NCBI GenBank assembly: GCA_003501525.1
Contig: DNPI01000238.1
Span: 1-13,260, forward strand
DNA: 13,260 nt
DNA from: Planctomycetota bacterium
GTDB taxonomy: Bacteria > Planctomycetota > UBA1135
Direction of reading: 5' to 3'
Position numbers and translations under genes: made by a program. Numbering within the stretch: the stretch's first letter is position 1; each line of letters starts with the position of its first letter. The notes under the pieces are model-generated. The model was not told the DNA's origin, searched no databases, and saw only the letters and a list, made by a program, of their open reading frames with translations. This document shows positions 1 to 6,413 of this stretch, piece by piece.

Positions 1-632
1 GCTTTGGGCGAGATCGGCTCGAGGCCCTTCTAGGGCTTCTCCTAGGCCTTGAATCACGGATGGCAAAGGCTCCGCTTGCATCGCGAGCTCTTTTAGAGTG
101 GACTCTTCTACGGGCAGCGCGGTTGGGCGAATTTGTTGAGACAGGCGCACTTCTAGAGGCTCTTGGCCGTGATAGTCGTGTGACGGGTGCTTCTCCTACA
201 ACTTCAAATATTCCAGTTAGAGCTTCTTCAGAAGCGGTTGAAGATGACTCGAGCGAAGAGGCGGAAGCTCTGAAAGCGGAAGAGAATTCTCCTCGAGCAT
301 CGGAGGAGGTCGTTGATGCCAACGAGGCGCTGCCAACTTTCGATGATCTTTTGGCGGCGGTGGGAAAGCGTCGCCCCACTTTGGGAAAAGTTCTTGGTGC
401 AGCTCTGATTTCCGGGACAGTGCATGGTGGCGGCGTCGATGTGATTCTCCGACCTATCAAGGGAGATGACCGTGATCTTTTGGATGATCCTGTCGAAAAG
501 GCATTTTTAAGTTCGCTCCCTGGTAGTCCAGGGCCCTGGACTCTTGAATTTCAGACTCCGGCCAAGTCGTTTGAAGACACTGTAGGACGTGGATTGGAAG
601 ACGCTTTTGGTGCCCGGGAAGAGGTACCCTAA
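1..632 (+). CDS. dnaX: DNA polymerase III subunit tau/gamma, C-terminal part (5' partial)
   Basis: This is the 3' end of a reading frame that enters from the left edge; the first complete codon is at position 3 and no stop lies upstream of the ATG at 60, so that ATG is internal. The first ~55 visible residues are helical and resemble the clamp-loader collar (domain III) of DnaX, including the stretch ESRMAKAPLASRALLEWTLL. An acidic, Ser/Glu-rich linker follows, then a short alpha/beta domain starting near LPTFDDLLAAVGKRRPTLGK, like C-terminal domains found in many DnaX proteins. The ATPase domains are outside the window. DnaX is the ATPase subunit of the clamp loader that places the sliding clamp on primed DNA. 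The identification is supported by the downstream order ybaB-recR, a widely conserved dnaX cluster. The stop codon lies only 4 bases before the next start. Confidence 0.85.
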   Translation, partial: FGRDRLEALLGLLLGLESRMAKAPLASRALLEWTLLRAARLGEFVETGALLEALGRDSRVTGASPTTSNIPVRASSEAVEDDSSEEAEALKAEENSPRASEEVVDANEALPTFDDLLAAVGKRRPTLGKVLGAALISGTVHGGGVDVILRPIKGDDRDLLDDPVEKAFLSSLPGSPGPWTLEFQTPAKSFEDTVGRGLEDAFGAREEVP

Positions 633-636
633 GGGC

Positions 637-960
637 ATGGCTGGAAGTTTAGGAGACTTGGGAGGGCTGCTTAAGCAAGCCCGGCAAATGCAACGGCAAG
701 TCGAAGAAATCAAACAAGACCTCGAAAAGAAAACGTTCGAAGGGCGCGCTGGTGGGGGCGCAGTTGTTGTGGTAGCTAATGGGTCAGGAAAATTGATTTC
801 TTTGAAAATCACTCCGGAGGTCGTGGATCCGAGCCAAGTTGATTTGCTTGAGGACCTTGTGACGACTGCATTGAAGGATGCTTTTAGACAAGCTGAAGAA
901 GCTTCTTCAGCTGCGATGAAAGGGGTTACCGGAGGTCTAGGTCTTCCCGGAATGCCATAG
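637..960 (+). CDS. ybaB: YbaB/EbfC family nucleoid-associated DNA-binding protein
   Basis: A 107-residue protein of the YbaB/EbfC family, which bind DNA as small dimers. The N-terminal helix is rich in Gln, Arg, Lys and Glu (LLKQARQMQRQVEEIKQDL), followed by the beta-strand region GRAGGGAVVVVANGSGKL and ISLKITPEVVDP, then a C-terminal helix with DLVTTALKDAFRQAEE and a Gly/Met-rich tail; this is the family layout and usual length (~100-110 residues). I chose the ATG at 637 over an in-frame upstream ATG at 589: the family begins at this point, the 589 start would overlap dnaX by 44 bases, and GAGGT lies 11 bases before 637. In many bacteria this gene lies between dnaX and recR, exactly as here. 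The exact role of the family is unsettled; it has been proposed to act in chromosome organisation or with RecR in repair. Confidence 0.93.
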   Translation: MAGSLGDLGGLLKQARQMQRQVEEIKQDLEKKTFEGRAGGGAVVVVANGSGKLISLKITPEVVDPSQVDLLEDLVTTALKDAFRQAEEASSAAMKGVTGGLGLPGMP

Positions 961-968
961 CGAGTATT

Positions 969-1586
969 TTGGCTTTTCCTGCTCCTCTTCAGCGTCTCAT
1001 ACAAGCTCTAGAAAAGTTCCCTGGAGTTGGGGCTCGAAGTGCCGAACGGATGGCACTTTATATTTTGCGCTCTCCTGTCGAGGATGCCGCAGATTTGGCT
1101 GTAGCTTTGCGAGATGCGCGAATGGAGACACTCCGCTGTGAGGTTTGCGGGAATATTACTCTTCGTACTCCGTGCTCAATTTGCGAAGATGAAAATCGAG
1201 ATGAAACGCTTGTTTGTGTGGTTGAAGGGCCTCGTGAGGTTGAGCGTATGGAGAGCGCAGGCGTTTTCGACGGTCGCTATCACGTTTTGATGGAAGGCTT
1301 CGCACCGCGGGAAGGTGCTGAGCCTGAACCTGATGCTCTCCGGTCCTTAAGAGGGCGAGTCGAAAAGGAGGGCGTTCGTGAGATTGTTCTTGCAACAGCT
1401 CCTGACAGAGAAGGAGAGGGCGCCGCCCTTTTAGTCTCGGAAGCTTTGGAGGGCCTGGATGTCACCCTTACTCGTCTTGCTCGAGGGGTCCCAGTTGGGA
1501 CTAGATTGGAATATTTACACGGTGAAATATTGGCCGATGCTTTTAAAGGCCGTAGGGAAATTTCGAGTTCTCGTTCAACTTCGTGA
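969..1586 (+). CDS. recR: Recombination mediator RecR
   Basis: A 205-residue RecR. The N-terminal helix-hairpin-helix has FPGVGARSAERMA at residues 17-29. The zinc finger cysteines fall at 57, 60, 69 and 72, the classic RecR spacing. The Toprim domain follows with VVEGPREVERME and YHVLMEGFAP. The C-terminal segment LARGVPVGTRLEYL closely matches the conserved RecR end. The usual Thr-Asn-Pro of the Toprim region reads TAPDREGEGAAL, a mild variation. RecR forms a ring-like clamp with RecO/RecF that loads RecA on gapped DNA. The start is a TTG at 969; no upstream ATG fits and no strong ribosome binding site is visible. The stop codon overlaps the GTG of truA by 4 bases, suggesting coupled translation. 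Confidence 0.95.
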   Translation: MAFPAPLQRLIQALEKFPGVGARSAERMALYILRSPVEDAADLAVALRDARMETLRCEVCGNITLRTPCSICEDENRDETLVCVVEGPREVERMESAGVFDGRYHVLMEGFAPREGAEPEPDALRSLRGRVEKEGVREIVLATAPDREGEGAALLVSEALEGLDVTLTRLARGVPVGTRLEYLHGEILADAFKGRREISSSRSTS

Positions 1587-2389
1587 GCATAGTGCGACGG
1601 GTTGCTCTCCTTGTGGGTTATGACGGTGTCCCCTTTTGTGGATTTCAGCGACAGGCCAGCGGTATGACGATACAAGGAGCTCTTGAAGATGCCTGGTATC
1701 AGGTCAGTGGCGAGAAAGTAATTTTTCATGGTAGTGGGCGTACGGATTCTGGAGTTCATGCGATAGGCCAAGTCGCGCATTTCTCGACATGCTCTAGTCT
1801 TTTATTGGAGAGGGTGATGGGTGGAATGAATGCTTATTTGTCGGATTGCATTGCAATTAAAGATGCCGCTGAAGTGCCTTTGGACTTCCATGCCAGGCAT
1901 AGTGCGACACGGAAAACGTATCTCTATCGAATTGCAATCCGTTCCTATCCTCCAGCTTTGGACAGGGGTAGGGTTGGTTGGGAGAGAACGCCATTGAAGC
2001 TCGATGCGCTACGGGTCGGCCTCCGTCACTTGCTTGGCGCGCATGATTTTTCAGCTTTTGCCGCGGCGGGGGGTAATTCGAATTCAACCGAGCGCACTAT
2101 TTTCTCGGCGCATGCGCTTCCTGTAAGAGGTGGGGTAAATGTGATTTTCCAAGGAGATGGTTTTCTCTATCGGCAAGTTCGGAATATGGTGGGTTCGCTT
2201 ATTGAGGTCGGAAGGGGGAACAGAGACCCGGAATGGATTGCAGCAGTTTTGGACAGTCGTGATCGAAGCCGAGCTGGTCCCACTGCCTCGGCGGAAGGTC
2301 TTTACCTCCTTCGAGTTACTTATCCGACTAATCCTTTCTGTACTCTTTCCGGAATGACGGCACGCTCGTATCCTGGGAGCCGGATTTAA
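1583..2389 (+). CDS. truA: tRNA pseudouridine(38-40) synthase TruA
   Basis: A 268-residue TruA, close to the usual 245-270. It converts uridines 38-40 in the tRNA anticodon arm to pseudouridine. The N-terminal strand VALLVGYDGVPFCGFQRQ is typical, and the catalytic motif GSGRTDSGVHA carries the nucleophilic Asp at residue 55. Further family motifs are FHARHSATRKTYLYRI and, near the C-terminus, GDGFLYRQVRNMVGSLIEVG, the strongly conserved second-half signature. The GTG start at 1583 overlaps the recR stop (GTGA); an in-frame GTG at 1592 is an alternative that would shorten the protein by three residues. The last ~20 residues (after LRVTYP) have no obvious family counterpart. An 86-base gap follows before the next gene, with no clear promoter or terminator that I can see. 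Confidence 0.95.
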   Translation: MSIVRRVALLVGYDGVPFCGFQRQASGMTIQGALEDAWYQVSGEKVIFHGSGRTDSGVHAIGQVAHFSTCSSLLLERVMGGMNAYLSDCIAIKDAAEVPLDFHARHSATRKTYLYRIAIRSYPPALDRGRVGWERTPLKLDALRVGLRHLLGAHDFSAFAAAGGNSNSTERTIFSAHALPVRGGVNVIFQGDGFLYRQVRNMVGSLIEVGRGNRDPEWIAAVLDSRDRSRAGPTASAEGLYLLRVTYPTNPFCTLSGMTARSYPGSRI

Positions 2390-2475
2390 TCTTTAACCCT
2401 CAAAAATCCCGATTCTTCGCATGATCGCTCAATTTTGATGCTGCATTTGTGCTTTCTTTTCGGGACACTCGAAAA

Positions 2476-2934
2476 ATGCTCAAAGAAATCTTTCGTAAGG
2501 AAAACATAATTCTCGATTTGGACGCGCAAAGTAGTTCAGCTGCTTTGGATGTTTTTGCTGAGGCGTTGGCTCTCCAAGATCCGGGTCTAAAGGATTCTGC
2601 GACCAAAATTGCTAAGGCTCTCAAAACCCGGGAATCTTCAGGCTCTACTGGAGCGGATCGCGTAGGGATCCCTCACGTCAAGGTGGCTGGGGCAACACGG
2701 ATGAGCGCGGTCATTGCAGTTCATCAGCAGGGTTTAGACTTCCGCGCTTTGGATGATGAACTTGTGCATGTTTTCTTTTCGTTAGTGCGGCCGGAATCAG
2801 AAAACGATGAGCATGTGGCGTTGTTGCAGGGCATTGCAGAAGTCGCGCAGCACCAGGATTTTGTTTCTTTTGCTTTGCAGGCAACTCGGCCGGAGCAGAT
2901 ATTAGATCTTCTGCACGAAATGGCTCCGGCCTAA
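2476..2934 (+). CDS. ptsN: PTS IIA component, PtsN (nitrogen/fructose) family
   Basis: About 152 residues forming one PTS EIIA type-2 domain (Fru/Ntr family). The start region MLKEIFRKENIILDL matches the usual beginning of PtsN-like proteins, which is why I prefer the ATG at 2476 over an in-frame GTG at 2449. The phosphoryl-acceptor motif appears as GADRVGIPHVKV; the His (residue 67 from this start) corresponds to the active-site His of IIA-Ntr. VHVFFSLVRPE followed by NDEHVALLQGIAEV is the second conserved block of the family. There is no permease (IIB/IIC) domain, so the protein is probably a regulatory phosphocarrier rather than a sugar importer. The gene lies 9 bases before an HPr gene, its expected phosphate donor. 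The gene symbol is given by family resemblance; a fructose-type IIA cannot be excluded. Confidence 0.85.
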   Translation: MLKEIFRKENIILDLDAQSSSAALDVFAEALALQDPGLKDSATKIAKALKTRESSGSTGADRVGIPHVKVAGATRMSAVIAVHQQGLDFRALDDELVHVFFSLVRPESENDEHVALLQGIAEVAQHQDFVSFALQATRPEQILDLLHEMAPA

Positions 2935-2943
2935 TTTGGTTTC

Positions 2944-3216
2944 TTGTCCGAGACCGTTGTACGCGAAGTCGCGCTCGCAAACCCTTTAGGGTTGCATGCC
3001 CGGCCGTGCCATTCTTTGGTAACCCTTGCTCAAAGTTTTCAGTCGGAGATTCGGATTCAGTGTGAAGGTCGTACCGCTGATGCTTCTAGTATTCTTGCGC
3101 TGATGACTCTTGGGGCTGTGGAGGGGGCTAGCATCCGTGTAGAGGCGGAAGGCCCTGATGCGGGGAGAGCCGTGGATGCAATCTGCTTATTGATCGAAAG
3201 CGAGGAGGGCGGTTAA
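2944..3216 (+). CDS. HPr family phosphocarrier protein
   Basis: A 90-residue HPr. The active-site sequence NPLGLHARP places the phosphorylated His at residue 18 (His15 in classical numbering). The second signature ASSILALMTLGA keeps a Ser at residue 49, exactly 31 residues after the His, the spacing between His15 and the regulatory Ser46. The basic residue usually just before that Ser is itself Ser here. The start is TTG at 2944: no ATG or GTG fits and the family N-terminus is only a few residues longer or shorter. No good ribosome binding site is visible. HPr passes phosphate from enzyme I to IIA proteins; no enzyme I or HPr kinase is in this window. The stop codon shares its last base with the ATG of the RNase gene. 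It could be an NPr-type paralogue dedicated to the IIA next to it. Confidence 0.9.
   Translation: MSETVVREVALANPLGLHARPCHSLVTLAQSFQSEIRIQCEGRTADASSILALMTLGAVEGASIRVEAEGPDAGRAVDAICLLIESEEGG
3202..3210 (+). promoter_or_regulatory. Shine-Dalgarno sequence of the RNase E/G gene
   Basis: The purine-rich sequence GAGGAGGGC lies inside the last codons of the HPr gene, about 5 bases before the ATG at 3216. It is one of the strongest ribosome binding sites in the window and supports both the ATG choice and translation of the RNase gene in step with HPr. Confidence 0.6.
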
Positions 3217-4700
3217 TGATCCCTGAAAAAATTCTTGTCAATGTAAGAGATGAGGAAGAAATCCGAGTGGCTCGCGTTGTCGATGGAAAAATTGAAGGGA
3301 TCCATTGGGCTAACGATGAACGAAGTTCTCTGGTTGGAAGTGTTCACCAAGGAGAAATCAGCAAAATCGAAGAAGGGCTCGAAGCGGCTTTTGTTGATTT
3401 CGCTGGAGGGAGAGCAGGCTTTCTCCACGCCGGAGATATCCATCCCTCACTTTCTAGTGCCGATTTAAGTCCATTCATTGCTGCTGGTCAATCCGTACCC
3501 GAAGCCGTGACTGGGGATGCCTCTCCCAGCCTCGGTGAGCGGGTGGTGCTGGGTCGGAAGGTTTTAGTGCAAGTCAAGAGAGATGCGGTCAAGGGTAAAG
3601 GGGCTACTCTCACGACTTTTCTTTCTCTGCCGGGGAGATTTCTTGTCCTCTTGCCTTCAATGGGGAAAATTGCCTTCAGCCGGCGTATTGCAGAGGAAGA
3701 AGAGCGAGAAGAGATAGCTTCTAGGATTGACAATTCTGGTTTGCCTGAAGGTATGGGGGTTATTGTTCGTACAGCTGCCAAGGAGGCCTCTATAGACGAG
3801 CTTCGAGCTGATTTGAAAGTCCTTCTTGCTAAGTGGGGTTCTTTGGAAAAGAGTTCTGCCGCAGCGGCTGGGCCGGGCCTTTTGCTGCCAGCGGCGAATC
3901 CTGTTTACGCTGGCTTAGAGTCGCAGTGGACTTCAAAAACGAAGGAAATCATTGTCGATAATCCGGATTATGTGGAAGGAATTAGAGATTTTTTGGGGCC
4001 TACTGTGGAGCAAGGTGGATGTTCAGTAAAGACATGGGGAAACAGTGAGCCTATGTTTGAAGCTGAAGGTGTCGAAAAGGATTACCAAGCTCTTTTTCAG
4101 TCTCGAATTCCCATTGGTTCTGGTGCTTCAATTGTTATTCAAGAAACAGAAGCCTTGACATCAGTTGATGTTAATAGCGGTCGTCTGGATCGCGGTTCTC
4201 TAGAAGAAACAGCTTTAGCGACGAATCTTCTCGCGGCGGTTGAATTGGCTCGCCAAATTAGACTTCGCGACATTGGTGGCATTGTTGTTGTTGATTTCAT
4301 CGACCAAAGAAATTTGGAGTATCGCAGTCGCATCGAGGAGGTCTTTTCTCAAGCTCTGGAGAGTGATAGGTCAAGGTTGAAGTTGGGCCGATTGACTTCA
4401 TTTGGGCTGTTCCCTTTAACGAGGAGAAAGAAAGGAACTGGAATGGCTCAAGCTCGTAGTTGGAGTTGCGAAGCGTGCGGAGGAGGAGGAAATATCTCGC
4501 ATGTTAGGGCGGGCGCTCTGCGAATTATTCGCCGGCTCCGAAGCGAAAATTCAATAGCTTGGAGAGTGCGACTTCAGCCAGCGGTTGCGGATTTTCTGCA
4601 GGAGCAGTTTGCGGAGATATGGGCTGGTGCGCCGAAAAAGGTTGATTGGGAAGCAGATCCGCAGGTTCCGGCCAGTGAACCGGTGTTTGAGAAACTCTAA
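3216..4700 (+). CDS. rng: Ribonuclease E/G family endoribonuclease
   Basis: A 494-residue RNase E/G, the size of RNase G; it lacks the long disordered C-terminal scaffold of enterobacterial RNase E. Domains in order: an RNase H-like start; an S1 RNA-binding domain at roughly residues 37-122 (GSVHQGEISKIEEGLEAAFV, GGRAGFLHAGDI); the 5'-sensor region with GVIVRTAAKE (Arg185/Thr186, matching Arg169/Thr170 of E. coli RNase E); and the DNase I-like catalytic region with SVDVNSG (Asp318) and VVVDFID (Asp360), matching metal-binding Asp303 and Asp346. The zinc-link is present as CEACGGGG (Cys418, Cys421). The usual TRKR motif before it reads LTRRKKGTG, slightly divergent. The family cuts AU-rich single-stranded RNA and matures rRNA and tRNA. 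The gene symbol reflects length only; rne-type function is possible. It overlaps the HPr stop by one base and precedes rplU, a common gene order. Confidence 0.93.
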   Translation: MIPEKILVNVRDEEEIRVARVVDGKIEGIHWANDERSSLVGSVHQGEISKIEEGLEAAFVDFAGGRAGFLHAGDIHPSLSSADLSPFIAAGQSVPEAVTGDASPSLGERVVLGRKVLVQVKRDAVKGKGATLTTFLSLPGRFLVLLPSMGKIAFSRRIAEEEEREEIASRIDNSGLPEGMGVIVRTAAKEASIDELRADLKVLLAKWGSLEKSSAAAAGPGLLLPAANPVYAGLESQWTSKTKEIIVDNPDYVEGIRDFLGPTVEQGGCSVKTWGNSEPMFEAEGVEKDYQALFQSRIPIGSGASIVIQETEALTSVDVNSGRLDRGSLEETALATNLLAAVELARQIRLRDIGGIVVVDFIDQRNLEYRSRIEEVFSQALESDRSRLKLGRLTSFGLFPLTRRKKGTGMAQARSWSCEACGGGGNISHVRAGALRIIRRLRSENSIAWRVRLQPAVADFLQEQFAEIWAGAPKKVDWEADPQVPASEPVFEKL

Positions 4701-4704
4701 CTCC

Positions 4705-4733
4705 TTGCTGGGCAAAGGTTTCGCCGGTAAACT
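4705..4733 (+). promoter_or_regulatory. Possible internal promoter before rplU
   Basis: The 62-base gap between the RNase gene and rplU holds TTGCTG (4705-4710) and TAAACT (4728-4733) separated by 17 bases. They match the sigma-70 consensus at 3 of 6 and 4 of 6 positions. A start about 7 bases downstream would give a ~22-base leader. This is pattern matching only; ribosomal-protein genes often have their own promoter, which gives modest support. Confidence 0.25.
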
Positions 4734-4762
4734 GTCGCGTCCTTTTGGCCTCTTTAAGCCCT

Positions 4763-5080
4763 ATGTACGCCATAGTTAACGATCGCTCTCGTAGCCTGAC
4801 CCTTAAGCAGGGTGAGGATATTTGGGTTGATGTGCTTCCAGGCGCATCTGAAGGGAGTGAGCACATTTTTGACGAAGTGCAGCTGCTTAAGACAGAGGGC
4901 GGAAAGGTTGTCGTGGGTAGGCCGACGGTTGAAGGAGCCTCTGTTGTTGCTGAGGTGTTAGGTGAAGTAAAAGACAAGAAAATCCATGTTCTCCGCTTTC
5001 GCAGACGCAAAAATAGTCGGTCTCGTACTGGCCATCGTCAGTCTTATACTCATATTCGTGTTAAAGAAATTCGGAGTTAA
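4763..5080 (+). CDS. rplU: 50S ribosomal protein L21
   Basis: A 105-residue L21 (usual ~100-105). The start MYAIVNDRSRSLTLKQGEDIW matches the family opening, in which Met-Tyr-Ala-Ile-Val begins the protein; this decides the ATG at 4763 against an in-frame TTG at 4745. The basic C-terminal motif RFRRRKNSRSRTGHRQSYTHIRV is the L21 signature that contacts 23S rRNA. The otherwise common GGKQ after the first strand reads DRSR. No clear Shine-Dalgarno sequence precedes the start. It lies 8 bases before rpmA, as in most bacteria, and the two proteins belong to the large ribosomal subunit. Confidence 0.96.
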   Translation: MYAIVNDRSRSLTLKQGEDIWVDVLPGASEGSEHIFDEVQLLKTEGGKVVVGRPTVEGASVVAEVLGEVKDKKIHVLRFRRRKNSRSRTGHRQSYTHIRVKEIRS

Positions 5081-5088
5081 TTAAGAAG

Positions 5089-5337
5089 ATGGCACATAAG
5101 AAAGGTGGCGGCTCAACGCGAAACGGACGCGATTCCAATCCGCAAATGCGTGGCGTCAAACGCTATGGCGGACAGTCGGTTGGGGCAGGAGAGATACTTG
5201 TTAGGCAATGTGGGACACGATTTCATCCTGGTCATGGTGTTGGAATGGGCAAGGACTACACTCTTTTTGCTTTGGAGAGCGGAGTCGTTGAGTTTCAAAG
5301 TCGCCGGCGTGTTTCGGTGATTGCCTCCGAAAGCTGA
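5089..5337 (+). CDS. rpmA: 50S ribosomal protein L27
   Basis: An 82-residue L27 of normal length. The N-terminus MAHKKGGGSTRNGRDSNPQM reaches the peptidyl-transferase centre in known ribosomes; it begins directly with the mature form, without the cleaved leader found in Firmicutes. Further signatures are RGVKRYGGQSVGAGEILVRQ and GTRFHPGHGVGMGKDYTLFA, followed by a short tail. AAGAAG lies just before the ATG as a plausible ribosome binding site. The gene sits between rplU and obg, the most common arrangement in bacteria. Confidence 0.97.
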   Translation: MAHKKGGGSTRNGRDSNPQMRGVKRYGGQSVGAGEILVRQCGTRFHPGHGVGMGKDYTLFALESGVVEFQSRRRVSVIASES

Positions 5338-5377
5338 GGCCTAGTACCTTTTCGCGCAGCGACAGCGCTTTTTCTTG

Positions 5378-6400
5378 ATGCGCGGAGAACCCATTTTTAA
5401 GGACGACGCAAGTCTTGAGGTCCGTGGTGGCCGTGGAGGTGATGGCTGCCGTTCTTTTCGCAGAGAAAAATTTGTTCCTCGTGGCGGCCCCAATGGAGGT
5501 GATGGGGGTAGTGGGGGAGATGTGATTATTCAGGCCGTGGAGCACCAACATTCGCTGTTACGTATTTCTAGAAAACACTCTGCCTACGCTGGGGATGGGG
5601 GGCCAGGGGGGAGTAAAAATTGTTCCGGGCCCGGGGGAGATTCGCTGGTACTGGATGTTCCTGTTGGTACCCGGATTCGAGATGCTGCTACAGAGTTGCT
5701 ACTTGCAGACTTAAGTGTTGCGGGGGATGAATGTTTGGTCGCAAAAGGAGGAGTCGGCGGACGGGGAAATGCGAGGTTTGCTAATTCAAGAAATCAAGCT
5801 CCGGATAGAGCGGAAAAGGGCCAGGAGGGAGAGTCTCGGAACATCCTCCTAGAGTTGAGCTTGTTGGCAGACGTTGGGCTATTAGGCCTTCCCAATGCGG
5901 GCAAGAGCACATTGATTTCACGGTTGACAGCCGCGACCCCTAAGGTTGCCGATTACCCTTTTACGACGCTTGAGCCTTGTTTGGGCCTTTTGGAAACAGG
6001 CAGAGATATTTGTCCAACTCTGGTTATTGCAGATATCCCCGGCCTGATAGCAGGGGCTCATACAGGCAAAGGGTTAGGTAACCGCTTCCTCCGCCACTTA
6101 GAAAGGACCCGCGTGCTTCTTCTAATCGCGGATGCTTCGGAAGATGACCCGGCTTCTGACTGCAGAGTTTTGCTGAGTGAAATCCAATCTTACGGAGAGA
6201 TTCTTTCAGGGCTTCCGCTCGTTTTCGTAGCCTCAAAGGTTGAAGATCAAGAATCTGAGGAACGCGCTGAGGCCTGGTTTGCAGAGCTTCAGGTGGAGGG
6301 GATTTGTATTTCTGCTGTTACAGGGAAGGGTTTAAACAAACTGCTTAATCGTTTAGTGGAAGAGATGCAGGAGGCTTCCCGTCGAAACGAGGGAGCGTGA
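5378..6400 (+). CDS. obg: Obg/CgtA family GTPase
   Basis: A 340-residue Obg GTPase acting in large-subunit ribosome assembly and stress control. The glycine-rich Obg fold spans about residues 5-160 (RGGRGGDGCRSFRREKFVP, GGPNGGDGGSGGDV). The G domain has G1 GLPNAGKST (170-178), switch I YPFTTLEP (193-200), G3 DIPG (219-222) and G5-like SAVTGKGL. The G4 motif, normally NKxD, reads SKVE at residues 286-289, an unusual change in the guanine-specificity loop. There is no C-terminal OCT or TGS domain, which is common for Obg outside Firmicutes. I chose ATG 5378; TTG 5375 directly before it is in frame but less likely. The N-terminus is a few residues longer than in E. coli. No good Shine-Dalgarno sequence is seen. 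A weak GCGC/GCGC inverted repeat followed by T's lies just upstream in the 40-base gap. Confidence 0.94.
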   Translation: MRGEPIFKDDASLEVRGGRGGDGCRSFRREKFVPRGGPNGGDGGSGGDVIIQAVEHQHSLLRISRKHSAYAGDGGPGGSKNCSGPGGDSLVLDVPVGTRIRDAATELLLADLSVAGDECLVAKGGVGGRGNARFANSRNQAPDRAEKGQEGESRNILLELSLLADVGLLGLPNAGKSTLISRLTAATPKVADYPFTTLEPCLGLLETGRDICPTLVIADIPGLIAGAHTGKGLGNRFLRHLERTRVLLLIADASEDDPASDCRVLLSEIQSYGEILSGLPLVFVASKVEDQESEERAEAWFAELQVEGICISAVTGKGLNKLLNRLVEEMQEASRRNEGA

Positions 6401-6413
6401 GGGATAAGATGCA

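Noticed and set aside
507..1004. Reverse-strand open frame of 165 codons
   Set aside because: It is opposite ybaB and the dnaX end, both well supported, and shows no recognisable domain.
2390..2475. Promoter before the PTS IIA gene
   Set aside because: The 86-base gap has TTGATG but no -10 box at a proper distance.
4525..5010. Reverse-strand open frame of 161 codons
   Set aside because: It overlaps the RNase end and rplU on the other strand and is low-complexity Arg/Ser/Thr-rich.
5355..5377. Possible terminator GCGC...GCGC followed by T's between rpmA and obg
   Set aside because: The stem is only 4 bp with a 7-base loop, and the T-run ends at the obg start codon; too weak to annotate.
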